From contig JALCMW010000009.1 in assembly GCA_022648685.1 (NCBI GenBank), positions 26,428 through 90,427 of the forward strand: 64,000 nt of DNA, read 5' to 3'. The notes under the pieces were generated by a model. It saw only the letters and a list, made by a program, of their open reading frames with translations, made no database searches and was not told the origin of the DNA. The translations under genes were made by a program, and so were the position numbers. Within the stretch, counting starts at the first letter, position 1. Each line of letters starts with the position of its first letter. The stretch comes from Bacteroidales bacterium. GTDB taxonomy: Bacteria; Bacteroidota; Bacteroidia; Bacteroidales; UBA932. Below are positions 36,882-45,407 of this stretch, one piece after another.

Positions 36882-38903
36882 ATGACTGATTTCGGATTCA
36901 TAAGAGTAGCGGCAGCCGTACCAAGAGTCAAAGTTGCGGATGTAAATGCCAATATGCTGGAAATATGCGGAATGATCGAAGAAGCGGAAAACAAAGAAAT
37001 ATCCCTTCTTGTCTTTCCTGAATTATCCGTTACCGGATATACGTGCGGTGACCTCTTCGGCCAGAATATTCTGATAGAAAGCGCCGAGAAGGCCGTGACT
37101 TACATCAAGAAGCAGACCAGGGGCAGACATTCCACCGTAATCATAGGCGCCCCGGTAAGATTCAACGACAGATTGTACAATTGCGCAATAGTACTGCGGA
37201 ACGGAGCTGTCAAAGGCATAATACCGAAAATATACCTTCCCTCTTATGGGGAATATTATGAATCCAGGTGGTTCTCAAGCGGGTCCGATTTCCTTTCAAA
37301 AGAAAGCGGAACCGGAGGCGTGTTCCTGAGCAACGGAAAGGATACCGTAAGGGAAGCTTTCGGAGGAGACATCGAATATGCAGGATGCAGGACCAATATA
37401 AGTCCCAACATGCTTTTCAAAATAGGAAAAGCCACTGTAGGCATAGAAATCTGTGAAGATCTCTGGACTCCAGTCCCTCCGTCGTCTTATCATGCAATGG
37501 CAGGTGCCCAGATCATTGCAAATCTGTCGGCCAGCAACGAAGTCATCATGAAGCACCTTTACAGGAAAAGTCTTGTTGCCCAGCAATCGGCAAGGACGAT
37601 ATCGGGATACATATATTGCTCCTGCGGATACGGGGAATCAACCCAGGATATGGTATACGCGGGATCATCCATGATATATGAAAACGGTTCGCTGATGAAT
37701 GAAAACGACAGGTTCCTCACAAGCAAATCAATGATAGTCGCCGACATAGACATTGAAAAGCTTAAAACGTTGAGACAGAAAGAAAGCACTTTCATGTCAA
37801 TTTCCCCTGACGGAACAAAATCATCGGAATATTACAACAGGTATTCAAGGATATCGACAGGAGATGCCGCCGAAACCGATTTCTCGAAAATTCTCTTCAG
37901 ACACATAGAAGCACATCCGTTCGTTCCGGAAGGGAATCCTTCGGAGATAGACCGGAGATGCAAGGAGATAACATCAATACAGGTTACAGGATTGGCTACC
38001 AGACTTGCCAAAATAGGATGCAAAACAGCCGTGATAGGAATTTCGGGAGGACTGGACAGTACTTTGGCCCTCATAATAAGTGTCATGGCATTCGACAAAC
38101 TGGGCTGGTCCAGAAAACGGATAACGGGAATCACCATGCCTGGCATGGGAACGACAGACAGAACAAAAACCAATGCTTCCTGCCTGATGGAAATCCTCGG
38201 CATAACGACAAAAGAGATTTCAATAGTGGAGGCTGTAAGACAGCATTTCGAAGATATAGGACAAAATCCTGAACAGCATGATGTCACTTACGAAAATGCT
38301 CAGGCAAGGGAAAGGACACAAATATTGATGGATGTCGCCAACAAGGAGAATGGAATGGTAATCGGTACCGGTGACTTGTCCGAACTGGCGCTGGGATGGG
38401 CTACATACAACGGCGATCACATGTCGATGTACGCTGTTAACGCAAGCATACCCAAGACATTGGTAAAGCATATCGTACAATGGGCCGCAAAGGATGAATT
38501 CGGAAAACAATCGGGAGGCGGAAAAACCGTCAAGGACATTCTTTGCGACATAATAGATACTCCGATAAGTCCTGAGTTGATTCCGGCGGAAAATGACGGA
38601 ACTATAAAACAGAAAACCGAAGACCTTATAGGACCATACGAACTTCACGATTTCTTCCTTTATAATATGTTCAGGTTCGGATATTCTTCCTCAAAACTGT
38701 ATTTCCTGGCATGTAAAGCTTTCGACGGGAAGTACGACTGCGATACAATAGAAAAGTGGCTGAAAATCTTCATAAAAAGATTTTTCAGCCAACAGTTCAA
38801 AAGATCATGCATGCCGGATTCACCAAAAGTAGGTTCCGTTACACTCTCTCCGCGGGGAGACTGGAGGATGCCTTCGGATGCTTCAGTGGATTTGTTTTTA
38901 TAA
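36882..38903 (+). CDS. nadE: Glutamine-dependent NAD+ synthetase
   Basis: Amidates nicotinic acid adenine dinucleotide to NAD+ using glutamine and ATP. The N-terminal nitrilase-type glutaminase has the Glu47-Lys116-Cys191 triad (FPELSVTGY, IPKIYLP, GIEICEDLW). The C-terminal synthetase has the PP-loop ISGGLDSTLAL, ENAQARERTQILMD and GTGDLSELALGWATYNGDHMS blocks. The length (673 aa) matches the two-domain form. It is the last gene of the purine/NAD operon. Its stop overlaps by 6 bp the tail of a convergent DUF4252 gene. Confidence 0.96.
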   Translation: MTDFGFIRVAAAVPRVKVADVNANMLEICGMIEEAENKEISLLVFPELSVTGYTCGDLFGQNILIESAEKAVTYIKKQTRGRHSTVIIGAPVRFNDRLYNCAIVLRNGAVKGIIPKIYLPSYGEYYESRWFSSGSDFLSKESGTGGVFLSNGKDTVREAFGGDIEYAGCRTNISPNMLFKIGKATVGIEICEDLWTPVPPSSYHAMAGAQIIANLSASNEVIMKHLYRKSLVAQQSARTISGYIYCSCGYGESTQDMVYAGSSMIYENGSLMNENDRFLTSKSMIVADIDIEKLKTLRQKESTFMSISPDGTKSSEYYNRYSRISTGDAAETDFSKILFRHIEAHPFVPEGNPSEIDRRCKEITSIQVTGLATRLAKIGCKTAVIGISGGLDSTLALIISVMAFDKLGWSRKRITGITMPGMGTTDRTKTNASCLMEILGITTKEISIVEAVRQHFEDIGQNPEQHDVTYENAQARERTQILMDVANKENGMVIGTGDLSELALGWATYNGDHMSMYAVNASIPKTLVKHIVQWAAKDEFGKQSGGGKTVKDILCDIIDTPISPELIPAENDGTIKQKTEDLIGPYELHDFFLYNMFRFGYSSSKLYFLACKAFDGKYDCDTIEKWLKIFIKRFFSQQFKRSCMPDSPKVGSVTLSPRGDWRMPSDASVDLFL

Positions 38904-39398
38904 CTTGTCCGGTTCGTTGATTTTCTTCTGTTTGTTAAGATTGCGAATCGAGGAGAAGCTGATATCACCATCTATACAGACGAAATCTGTTTCACCGCTT
39001 TCCAAAGAAAGGATTATAAGGCTCTTGCAGATTTCGCCATCGGATAGTGCATATATCAATGTGATCTCGCCATCCTCCTTGGCTTCAAGCAATTTCTCAT
39101 ATCTTCCTTTCCTGACCATGCTTTCCACATCGGATCTCAATTGCCTTCCGAATGTGGAATTGTCAAACTCAAGGACGTAAAGGCCCCGCAGATTCCTTAC
39201 CATATTTGTAAAATCCACATCATTGCCGTCTATTTCAGTAGACGGCAATTTGCCTATCATTCTGAACATGGCAGGGGAAATATATACTGCTTCCACTTCA
39301 TTCATGCCGGAATATTTGTCGTAGATGCTTCTCGCGCTCTGAGCGAAAAGGCAGTCCGTAAGCAGCAAAGCTGCAATAATTACAATTATTTTTTTCAT
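38898..39398 (-). CDS. DUF4252 secreted protein (second copy in sigma cassette)
   Basis: An exported protein of unknown function with a clear signal peptide (MKKIIVIIAALLLTDCLFAQ). I use the ATG at 39398; an ATG three codons earlier at 39407 is also possible. The mature ~145 residues contain the DUF4252 pattern: YDKYSGMNEVEAVYISPAMF at the start, then LRGLYVLEFDNS, and a C-terminal ITLIYALSDGEICKSLIILS strand pair. It is the distal gene of a four-gene unit (DUF4252, sigma factor, membrane protein, DUF4252). It overlaps nadE tail to tail. Confidence 0.75.
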   Translation of the reverse strand: MKKIIVIIAALLLTDCLFAQSARSIYDKYSGMNEVEAVYISPAMFRMIGKLPSTEIDGNDVDFTNMVRNLRGLYVLEFDNSTFGRQLRSDVESMVRKGRYEKLLEAKEDGEITLIYALSDGEICKSLIILSLESGETDFVCIDGDISFSSIRNLNKQKKINEPDKL

Positions 39399-39409
39399 AT
39401 TATACATTA

Positions 39410-39835
39410 CTAATGTTCCGTAGCTTTTTCAACTATTTCAACGGGACGGCTGAGTTTATTCCGGGTTTCGATTAATTTACCCGTTCCGTAATCCACCGTT
39501 TTCGATAATTTTCCAAATACACGCTCGACTTCTGCATAAGCAAGTCTTGGATCATCATACGTATCCTTGGGAGTATTGACTGAAGTCATATAAGCGATTC
39601 CAAGTCCTGCTGCCAAAGCAATGGAAGCGGCTGCACTGAATACTAATCTGTATTTACGGATAAACGACTTCTTCTCCCTTTCATCTTTTCCAAGCAGCCT
39701 GTCCGTTTTTTCGAGAGCGGATACCAAATCCCTGATTCCGGAATCAAGATTCTCCGGTACGGCAATCTTGGCGTCACATGAAACCTTTTCCAAAGTTTCA
39801 ATACTTGTTTTTTCTATTTCCCGAATCGATTTCAT
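39410..39835 (-). CDS. Single-pass membrane protein, candidate anti-sigma factor
   Basis: I recognise no named family. A ~60-residue charged cytoplasmic N-terminal region (IEKTSIETLEKVSCDAKI, LVSALEKTDRLLGKDEREK) is followed by one transmembrane helix at about 65-83 (VFSAAASIALAAGLGIAYM) and a ~55-residue extracytoplasmic tail. It starts with a 4-nt overlap (ATGA) on the ECF sigma factor stop, and its topology is that of small anti-sigma factors, so it is a good candidate to hold that sigma factor. There is no zinc-binding HxxxCxxC motif. Confidence 0.6.
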   Translation of the reverse strand: MKSIREIEKTSIETLEKVSCDAKIAVPENLDSGIRDLVSALEKTDRLLGKDEREKKSFIRKYRLVFSAAASIALAAGLGIAYMTSVNTPKDTYDDPRLAYAEVERVFGKLSKTVDYGTGKLIETRNKLSRPVEIVEKATEH

Positions 39836-40335
39836 AATTTCGTCCTCATTTTTGTCCTTATATTCTTTCTCGCCATACTCACCAATACCCTGAGATTCAG
39901 CTCGGAAAGACCTGTTTTTTTTGCTATTTCGCCGTAACTCAAATCATCGAATATCTTCATCCTGATTACATCCCTCTGTTTCTGCGGCAAATCCGCAATT
40001 ACAACTCCAAGACGCCTGACAGTTTCCATATCAATACACTTTCTGTCGGAACTTTCATCTGAAGAAAGTTTTGCAGGTGCATCTCCATCAAGACGCTCCG
40101 TAATTCCGGCCTTGCTATGTCTTATCATATCGATACAGATATTCCGTATCATTACGATCCCGTAAGCCTGCGGGTTTATCACTCCGTCAAGGCTGTCGCG
40201 GGCATTCCATAATTTCACATACAGGTTCTGTACTGCATCCATGGCATCTTCACCGGACTCAAGCAGATAAAAAGCCGTACGATAAAATTTCCCGTTTAAA
40301 GGCACCCAGATTTTTTCAAATTCACAAGCATCCAT
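39832..40335 (-). CDS. ECF-family RNA polymerase sigma factor
   Basis: An alternative sigma factor of the extracytoplasmic-function class. Region 2 is seen in GEDAMDAVQNLYVKLWNARDSL and RNICIDMIRHSK. Region 4, with its helix-turn-helix, is in LPQKQRDVIRMKIFDDLSYGEIAKKTGLSELNLRVLVSMARKNIR (in shorter blocks along 115-160). The length (167 aa) is normal. It is second gene of the DUF4252 cassette, with gaps of 3 nt before it and a 4-nt overlap after it. The target regulon is unknown; such factors often control their own operon. Confidence 0.88.
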   Translation of the reverse strand: MDACEFEKIWVPLNGKFYRTAFYLLESGEDAMDAVQNLYVKLWNARDSLDGVINPQAYGIVMIRNICIDMIRHSKAGITERLDGDAPAKLSSDESSDRKCIDMETVRRLGVVIADLPQKQRDVIRMKIFDDLSYGEIAKKTGLSELNLRVLVSMARKNIRTKMRTKL

Positions 40336-40338
40336 GCA

Positions 40339-40818
40339 CTACCCCATATCACCGAGACCGGAAAAATCTTTTACGGCAATTTTGCCGAACAAAAACACAA
40401 GTTTGTCACCTCCAACAATTATAACAGCGTTTTTGACGTATTTGCCGTTTGCCGACTTGGAACCGTAGATGCATACCTGTTTCCCGTTTCCGTTGAATTC
40501 CGCCAATTTTCCGCAGCCTTCCAGGCATTTCGCCATTTCACTGCAGAACGACTCTTTGACATCGGGAGTGCAATCGGTTACATCAACGGTTACGATGCTT
40601 TTAAGATTCTTTATCTTTGCAGCCATCTCACCTGTAAATCCGGATCCGGAAGAAACATCGATCCTGCCGACTTCGCTGACTTTGAAATTATCGGCATTAC
40701 GGAATTTATGAATCACATAATTGACTCCCGACCTGCTGATACTATTTTCAGCTGAAGCAGTTGCAACGGAAATCAAAGCAGCGCAAAGCGCAAAAACAAT
40801 AAAAAGAATTTTTTTCAT
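40339..40818 (-). CDS. DUF4252-like secreted protein (first copy in sigma cassette)
   Basis: An exported protein of unknown function, distantly similar in layout to the DUF4252 gene at 38898-39398. The signal peptide is MKKILFIVFALCAALISVATASA. The mature part contains INVSSG-like strands (VGRIDVSSGSGF), a region with three cysteines (DCTPDV, SFCSEM, CLEGCGKL), and a C-terminal KNAVIIVGGDKLVFLFGKIAV strand pair. It is the first gene of the sigma cassette. Its leader carries a perfect 7-bp hairpin (40835-40856). Confidence 0.7.
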   Translation of the reverse strand: MKKILFIVFALCAALISVATASAENSISRSGVNYVIHKFRNADNFKVSEVGRIDVSSGSGFTGEMAAKIKNLKSIVTVDVTDCTPDVKESFCSEMAKCLEGCGKLAEFNGNGKQVCIYGSKSANGKYVKNAVIIVGGDKLVFLFGKIAVKDFSGLGDMG

Positions 40819-40834
40819 AACATTAATCTTTTAC

Positions 40835-40856
40835 CGTCCGGCGCATTATCCGGACG
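40835..40856 (-). repeat. 7-bp GC-rich inverted repeat in the leader of the sigma cassette
   Basis: CGTCCGG and CCGGACG flank 8 nt. It lies 17-38 nt before the first start codon, where it could be an RNA hairpin or an operator. There is no TAnnTTTG box in this leader, which fits use of an alternative sigma factor. Confidence 0.55.
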
Positions 40857-40913
40857 CATTCGATAATATAGACGGACAAATTTGTAAAATGTTAAAAAAA
40901 ATATCAAATATGA

Positions 40914-40946
40914 TTGAAATATTTACTTTAAATTTTATTACATTTG
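40914..40946 (+). promoter_or_regulatory. Promoter for the zapA unit: -33 TTG and -7 TACATTTG
   Basis: TTG at 40914-40916 and TACATTTG at 40939-40946 are 22 nt apart. The start codon at 40972 is 25 nt downstream. Confidence 0.6.
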
Positions 40947-40971
40947 CATAGTAGGTCAATTTTGGTGAAAA

Positions 40972-41247
40972 ATGCTTGAAGATATACGTGAAGATATCAA
41001 AAAGTTAATTTCTCTTTACGAGAACGAAAAAGCGGAATGTACTAAACTCCGTGATTTCCTCGAGAAAGAAAAAGCCGAAAATGAGACTTACAGGAAGCAA
41101 ATAACAGAGTTAGAACAACAGATAGATAATCTGAAACTGACTGAAGCATTTATGGCCCCGGCAGGAAGTGATTCCGAAGCAAGGGACAAGATTGAAAAGA
41201 TGATCAGGGAAATCGACAAATGTATCTCATTGCTGGAGGAAGAGTGA
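40972..41247 (+). CDS. Small coiled-coil protein upstream of zapA (ZapB-like)
   Basis: This 91-residue protein is almost entirely heptad-patterned helix (ENEKAECTKLRDFLEKEK, ITELEQQIDNLKL), with a short break at FMAPAGSD and a final helix. It lies 1 nt before zapA in the same unit. By size, structure and position it could be a ZapB-like partner of ZapA at the division ring, but sequence identity to ZapB cannot be claimed for such a simple coiled coil. Confidence 0.7.
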   Translation: MLEDIREDIKKLISLYENEKAECTKLRDFLEKEKAENETYRKQITELEQQIDNLKLTEAFMAPAGSDSEARDKIEKMIREIDKCISLLEEE

Positions 41248-41248
41248 T

Positions 41249-41545
41249 ATGGAGCAGAAAATCACAATAAAAATAGGAGGTTCCACTTACTCTCTCAAGG
41301 CAAGTTCCCCGGAACAGGAACGGTTAATGAGAATAGCTGCAGAACATATCAACAAAAAATTGGTGGACTATGACAGACGGTTTCCGGAAAGATCTCTTTC
41401 AGACAAGTTGGCTTTCGTAGCACTTAACGAGGCCGTATCAATGTTCAGTCTGGCCAACAAGATCAATCTCGCCGATGAAGAAGCGGCGGAACTCCATAAT
41501 CAGACTACTGTCTATCTGGACAATATTAATAAAAGCGGCCGTTAG
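41249..41545 (+). CDS. zapA: Cell division protein ZapA
   Basis: ZapA bundles FtsZ filaments and stabilises the Z ring. The N-terminal beta domain starts KITIKIGGSTYSLKASSPEQE, then the conserved RIAAEHINKKL helix and a C-terminal coiled coil with DKLAFVALNEAVSMF. At 98 residues it is a short but complete ZapA. Its stop codon lies inside the predicted closing helix of the 6S-like RNA that follows, and rny is the next gene. Confidence 0.88.
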   Translation: MEQKITIKIGGSTYSLKASSPEQERLMRIAAEHINKKLVDYDRRFPERSLSDKLAFVALNEAVSMFSLANKINLADEEAAELHNQTTVYLDNINKSGR

Positions 41546-41721
41546 TTCTTTCTTGCTGAAAACAACACGTTTTTTTGAACCGAGTTTACTCGAAACAGGA
41601 ATGACAGGCCTTGGTTACTTTCGGGGATTCCGTTTTTACGGGACGAAGGATTTTTGAACTGTTCCGGAACTCAAATCTTATTACTTAAGATTTTCTGACA
41701 ACCAACTAACGGCTTTTTTTA
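41538..41721 (+). ncRNA. ssrS: 6S-like RNA downstream of zapA (6S-Flavo type)
   Basis: This 184-nt stretch has no ORF and folds as one long rod. The closing helix is perfect over 10 bp, GCCGTTAGTT (41538-41547) with AACTAACGGC (41705-41714), followed by seven T, so the rod also serves as terminator. Inside are a GAGTT/AACTC pairing and a GGAAT/ATTCC pairing around a large internal region, as in 6S RNA, which sequesters sigma-70 RNA polymerase. Position after zapA matches ssrS in E. coli and 6S-Flavo RNAs of Bacteroidota. The 5' end overlaps the zapA stop, so it is either processed from the zapA mRNA or has a promoter within zapA. Confidence 0.7.
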
Positions 41722-41729
41722 AAATTTCC

Positions 41730-41766
41730 AATCCGGTCAGCTTCCTTACTGACCGGATTGTTTTTA
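41730..41766 (+). terminator. Intrinsic terminator between the 6S-like RNA and rny
   Basis: An 11-bp stem CAATCCGGTCA/TGACCGGATTG with a 10-nt loop is followed by TTTTTA. It is a second terminator just after the U-run of the 6S-like RNA. Confidence 0.8.
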
Positions 41767-41829
41767 TTTGTCGATTGATAATCGGCAGTTATAGTTTGAT
41801 TTAGTAATTATTATTTAAAATATTGATTT

Positions 41830-43365
41830 ATGTTATCCTACATCTTGACCGCACTGTTAGGCGCTTTGATAGCGCTTGCCGTATACATAACAGCCCGAAA
41901 ATTAACTCTGAAAGGGCAAAAGGAAGAAATAATAGAAAAAGCCGAAATGGAAGCCGAAAGCCTTAAAAAGGAAAAAATACTCCAGGCCAAAGAAAAATTC
42001 ATCCAGCTTAAAAGTGAACATGACAAATATATCAATGAGAAGAACTCACAGATACATGAAGGGGAAAACAGAATCAAACAAAAAGAGAATTCGATCAATC
42101 AGCAAAGTGCCGACCTTGCACGTAAAATCAAAGATATAGACGTACAGAAGGCATGCCTGAAAAATCAGCAGGATTCCATTGAAAAAAAGGCGGAAGAATA
42201 TGAAACCCTTCAGGCCGAGGCTAACAGGCAGATTGAAAGCATCTCAGGAATGAGTGCGGAAGAAGCCAAGAATATCCTTATAGAAAACATGAAGGCGGAA
42301 GCCCGTACTGAAGCTCAGGCATATATAAACGACACTATGGACGATGCCAGGCTCAATGCTACAAAGGAAGCCAAAAGGATCGTCATAACGACTATTCAAA
42401 GGACTGCGACCGAAACGGCTATCGAGAATGCGGTTACTACCTTCCCTATCGAAAACGACGAGGTGAAAGGCCGTATAATAGGACGTGAAGGAAGGAACAT
42501 CCGTGCATTGGAAGCCGCCACAGGCGTTGAAATCGTAGTTGACGACACACCTGATGCTATACTCATTTCCGCTTTCGATCCGGTAAGACGTGAGGTTGCA
42601 AGACTTGCCCTGCACCAGCTTGTTGTCGACGGGCGTATACATCCGGCAAGAATAGAGGAAGTTGTCACCAAAGTCAAGAAACAACTTGACGATGAGATCC
42701 TCGAAACAGGAAAAAGGACTTGCATTGATCTTGGAATTCATGGTATGAACATCGAACTGGTCAAACTGATCGGACGTATGAAATACCGCTCTTCTTACGG
42801 ACAGAATCTGCTTCAGCATTCAAGGGAAGTTGCAAATATCTGCTCGGTAATGGCATCGGAACTGGGATTGAATACCAAACTTGCAAAAAGGGCCGGTTTG
42901 CTTCACGATATCGGAAAAGTATCTGAAGAAGATCCGGAACTTCCTCATGCTCTTCTGGGAATGAAACTGGCTGAAGAATACAAAGAGAAACCTGAGATAT
43001 GCAATGCAATCGGGGCACATCATGAAGAAATAGACATGACCAGCGATATCTCCCCTATCGTTATGATAGGAGATGCTATCTCGGGGGCAAGACCGGGGGC
43101 AAGACGCGAAGTGATAGAATCTTACATAAAGAGACTTAAAGGAATGGAAGACCTCGCACAGGCATATCCGGGCGTTACAAAATCATATGCGATACAGGCC
43201 GGAAGGGAATTGCGCGTAATTGTTGGGGCCGACCAGATCAGTGACGACGATGCTGCAAGACTTTCTTCGGACATCGCTGCGAAAATCCAGTCAGAAATGA
43301 CCTATCCCGGACAAGTGAAAGTAACAGTTATAAGGGAAACAAGATCGGTTTCTTATGCAAAATAA
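41830..43365 (+). CDS. rny: Ribonuclease Y
   Basis: RNase Y is a membrane-bound endoribonuclease that starts mRNA decay. Residues 1-20 are a transmembrane anchor. A long charged coiled coil (about 25-150) follows, then a KH RNA-binding domain ([20 protein letters not shown]) and an HD metal-dependent catalytic domain ([23 protein letters not shown]). The length of 511 aa is standard. It is probably cotranscribed with dsbD, which starts 17 nt after its stop. A consensus promoter is not obvious in the gap after the terminator. Confidence 0.96.
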   Translation: MLSYILTALLGALIALAVYITARKLTLKGQKEEIIEKAEMEAESLKKEKILQAKEKFIQLKSEHDKYINEKNSQIHEGENRIKQKENSINQQSADLARKIKDIDVQKACLKNQQDSIEKKAEEYETLQAEANRQIESISGMSAEEAKNILIENMKAEARTEAQAYINDTMDDARLNATKEAKRIVITTIQRTATETAIENAVTTFPIENDEVKGRIIGREGRNIRALEAATGVEIVVDDTPDAILISAFDPVRREVARLALHQLVVDGRIHPARIEEVVTKVKKQLDDEILETGKRTCIDLGIHGMNIELVKLIGRMKYRSSYGQNLLQHSREVANICSVMASELGLNTKLAKRAGLLHDIGKVSEEDPELPHALLGMKLAEEYKEKPEICNAIGAHHEEIDMTSDISPIVMIGDAISGARPGARREVIESYIKRLKGMEDLAQAYPGVTKSYAIQAGRELRVIVGADQISDDDAARLSSDIAAKIQSEMTYPGQVKVTVIRETRSVSYAK

Positions 43366-43382
43366 ATAATATTCCGACGATT

Positions 43383-45407
43383 ATGAAAAGATTCGTTTTA
43401 ATCGCTTTATCCGTTGTATCTTTCGCCTGTTTCCAGGCCTTGGGCCAGATTCCGAGTCTGGCTCCGAACGAAACGATTGAATGGAACGTATCTTCAAAAC
43501 ATATCAAAGGAGAGGAATACCAAATTATACTCAAAGGTAAAATAGCAGAAGATTGGCACGTCTACGGAGTACACAGCAAAACCAATCCCGTTGAAATAAC
43601 CTTTGGCGGAAATAACGGCTATTCACCGGAAGGAAAGACTTACGAACTTTCGAAATCGAAAAAGTCGGATGGGGAACCTGTATTCTACGGTAATATCGAA
43701 ATAGCCCGCAACATAATACTGGAAAAAGAACGGGCTACTGTGAACGGCACTGTTTCGTGGGTATGCTGCAATGACAAACTTAACGTATGCGGCAGTCCGG
43801 AATATCATGATTTTTCAGTTATTGTAAAAGCCGTATCGGAGAACGGCACAGGAATCGCTTCCGGAAACAAAAAGGGGAAAAGTGAAATAATTACAACTTC
43901 CGGAGCCGATACAGAAGAATCCGAAAAAGCAAAAGGTTCGATATGGGCGCTCATTGTGGAAGCAATCCTCTGGGGATTCGCCATGCTGTTGACCCCCTGC
44001 GTATTTCCGATGGTACCCATGACAGTGTCCTTTTTCATGAAAGGGTCATCTTCCCCTGCTGCCGGCCGTTTCAGAGCTTTCATGTACGGTATCTTCATAA
44101 TATTGCTTTATACCGTACCTATATCGTTGATAATACTTATAACCAGACTGGCCGGCGGTGATGTAGTTACGGCGGACATATTCAATTGGCTTGCCACTCA
44201 TTGGCTGCCGAATATATTGTTCTTCATCATATTCATGATATTTGCCGCTTCCTTCTTCGGCGCATTCGAGATAACGTTGCCGTCTTCCCTTGTCAATAAA
44301 AGCGATAAGAATTCGGATAAAAAAGGACTTGCCGGTATCTTTTTCATGGCTTTGACTCTGGTTCTTGTCTCATTCTCTTGCACGGGACCTATTGTCGGTT
44401 CTGTATTGATAAAATCCACGCAAGGCGAATTCTGGACTCCGATGGTTACTATGCTGGCTTTTTCCGTAGCATTCGCGTTGCCTTTCACCATATTGGCAAT
44501 GTTCCCTTCCCTGCTGAAGAAAATGAAAAGCGGAAGCTGGTTGAATTCGGTCAAAGTGGTTCTTGGTTTCGTTGAAATAGCCCTTGGGTTCAAATTCCTG
44601 AGCGTAGCGGATCAGACCTATCATTGGGGCCTGCTTGACCGTGATATATATCTTGCCATATGGATTGTCACCTTCACATTATTGGGATTTTATCTTCTCG
44701 GCAAAATCAGATTTCCCAATGACGAAAAGGTGGAACATCTGAGCGTCCCCAGGCTTTTTCTGGTAATAGTAGACTTTACATTTGTCGTATATCTAATACC
44801 GGGAATGTTCGGAGCCCCTCTGAAAGCATTATCCGGATACCTGCCGCCTTTGGAAACCCAGGACTTCATATTGTATAACAGGGCGGAGAACCAAGTTATG
44901 ACGGGTCCGGCCGGAAATGCCCTGCCTGCTGAAGATTCGCTTGCAGGCAAGTTCGACCTGAAGCTCCCTTTGGGACTAAACGGCTATTTCAAAATTGAAG
45001 ACGGACTTTCCGTGGCAAAGAAGGAAGGGAAACCTGTTTTTGTGGATATAACAGGACACGGTTGCGTAAACTGCCGCGAAATGGAATCCAGAGTATGGAG
45101 CGATCCGGAAATATCCGGTATGCTAAGGAATGATTTCATAATCGTGGCACTTTATACCGACGACAAGACAAAATTGGATAAAACAGATTGGATTACTGCT
45201 GATAACGGTACAGTTCTCAAAGATTTGGGAAGAGTCAACTCTTATATAGTCCGCAAAAGATTCGGGGTGAATGCACAGCCGAATTACGCAATTCTGTCTC
45301 CCGAAGGCAAACAACTCGTACCAATCCGCGGTTATAATCTCAGCATCGAAGGATTCAAGAATTTCCTCCGGTCCGGAATCGATGCCTACAATAAAGGAAA
45401 CGACTAA
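43383..45407 (+). CDS. Thiol:disulfide interchange protein DsbD-like
   Basis: An inner-membrane protein that moves electrons from cytoplasmic thioredoxin to periplasmic thiols. A signal peptide (MKRFVLIALSVVSFACFQA) is followed by an N-terminal periplasmic domain with C128/C129 and C136 (WVCCNDKLNVC). The eight-helix central domain carries the membrane cysteine pair C206 (LTPCVFPMVP) and C333 (FSCTGPIVG). The C-terminal thioredoxin domain has the redox motif C561-VN-C564 (HGCVNCREME). All three modules of DsbD are present in 674 aa. Its stop overlaps the convergent nucleotidase by 4 bp. Confidence 0.92.
   Translation: MKRFVLIALSVVSFACFQALGQIPSLAPNETIEWNVSSKHIKGEEYQIILKGKIAEDWHVYGVHSKTNPVEITFGGNNGYSPEGKTYELSKSKKSDGEPVFYGNIEIARNIILEKERATVNGTVSWVCCNDKLNVCGSPEYHDFSVIVKAVSENGTGIASGNKKGKSEIITTSGADTEESEKAKGSIWALIVEAILWGFAMLLTPCVFPMVPMTVSFFMKGSSSPAAGRFRAFMYGIFIILLYTVPISLIILITRLAGGDVVTADIFNWLATHWLPNILFFIIFMIFAASFFGAFEITLPSSLVNKSDKNSDKKGLAGIFFMALTLVLVSFSCTGPIVGSVLIKSTQGEFWTPMVTMLAFSVAFALPFTILAMFPSLLKKMKSGSWLNSVKVVLGFVEIALGFKFLSVADQTYHWGLLDRDIYLAIWIVTFTLLGFYLLGKIRFPNDEKVEHLSVPRLFLVIVDFTFVVYLIPGMFGAPLKALSGYLPPLETQDFILYNRAENQVMTGPAGNALPAEDSLAGKFDLKLPLGLNGYFKIEDGLSVAKKEGKPVFVDITGHGCVNCREMESRVWSDPEISGMLRNDFIIVALYTDDKTKLDKTDWITADNGTVLKDLGRVNSYIVRKRFGVNAQPNYAILSPEGKQLVPIRGYNLSIEGFKNFLRSGIDAYNKGND

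Noticed and set aside
42244..42819. A 191-residue antisense frame in rny
   Set aside because: The sense strand encodes the KH and start of the HD domain of RNase Y; the antisense peptide shows no pattern.
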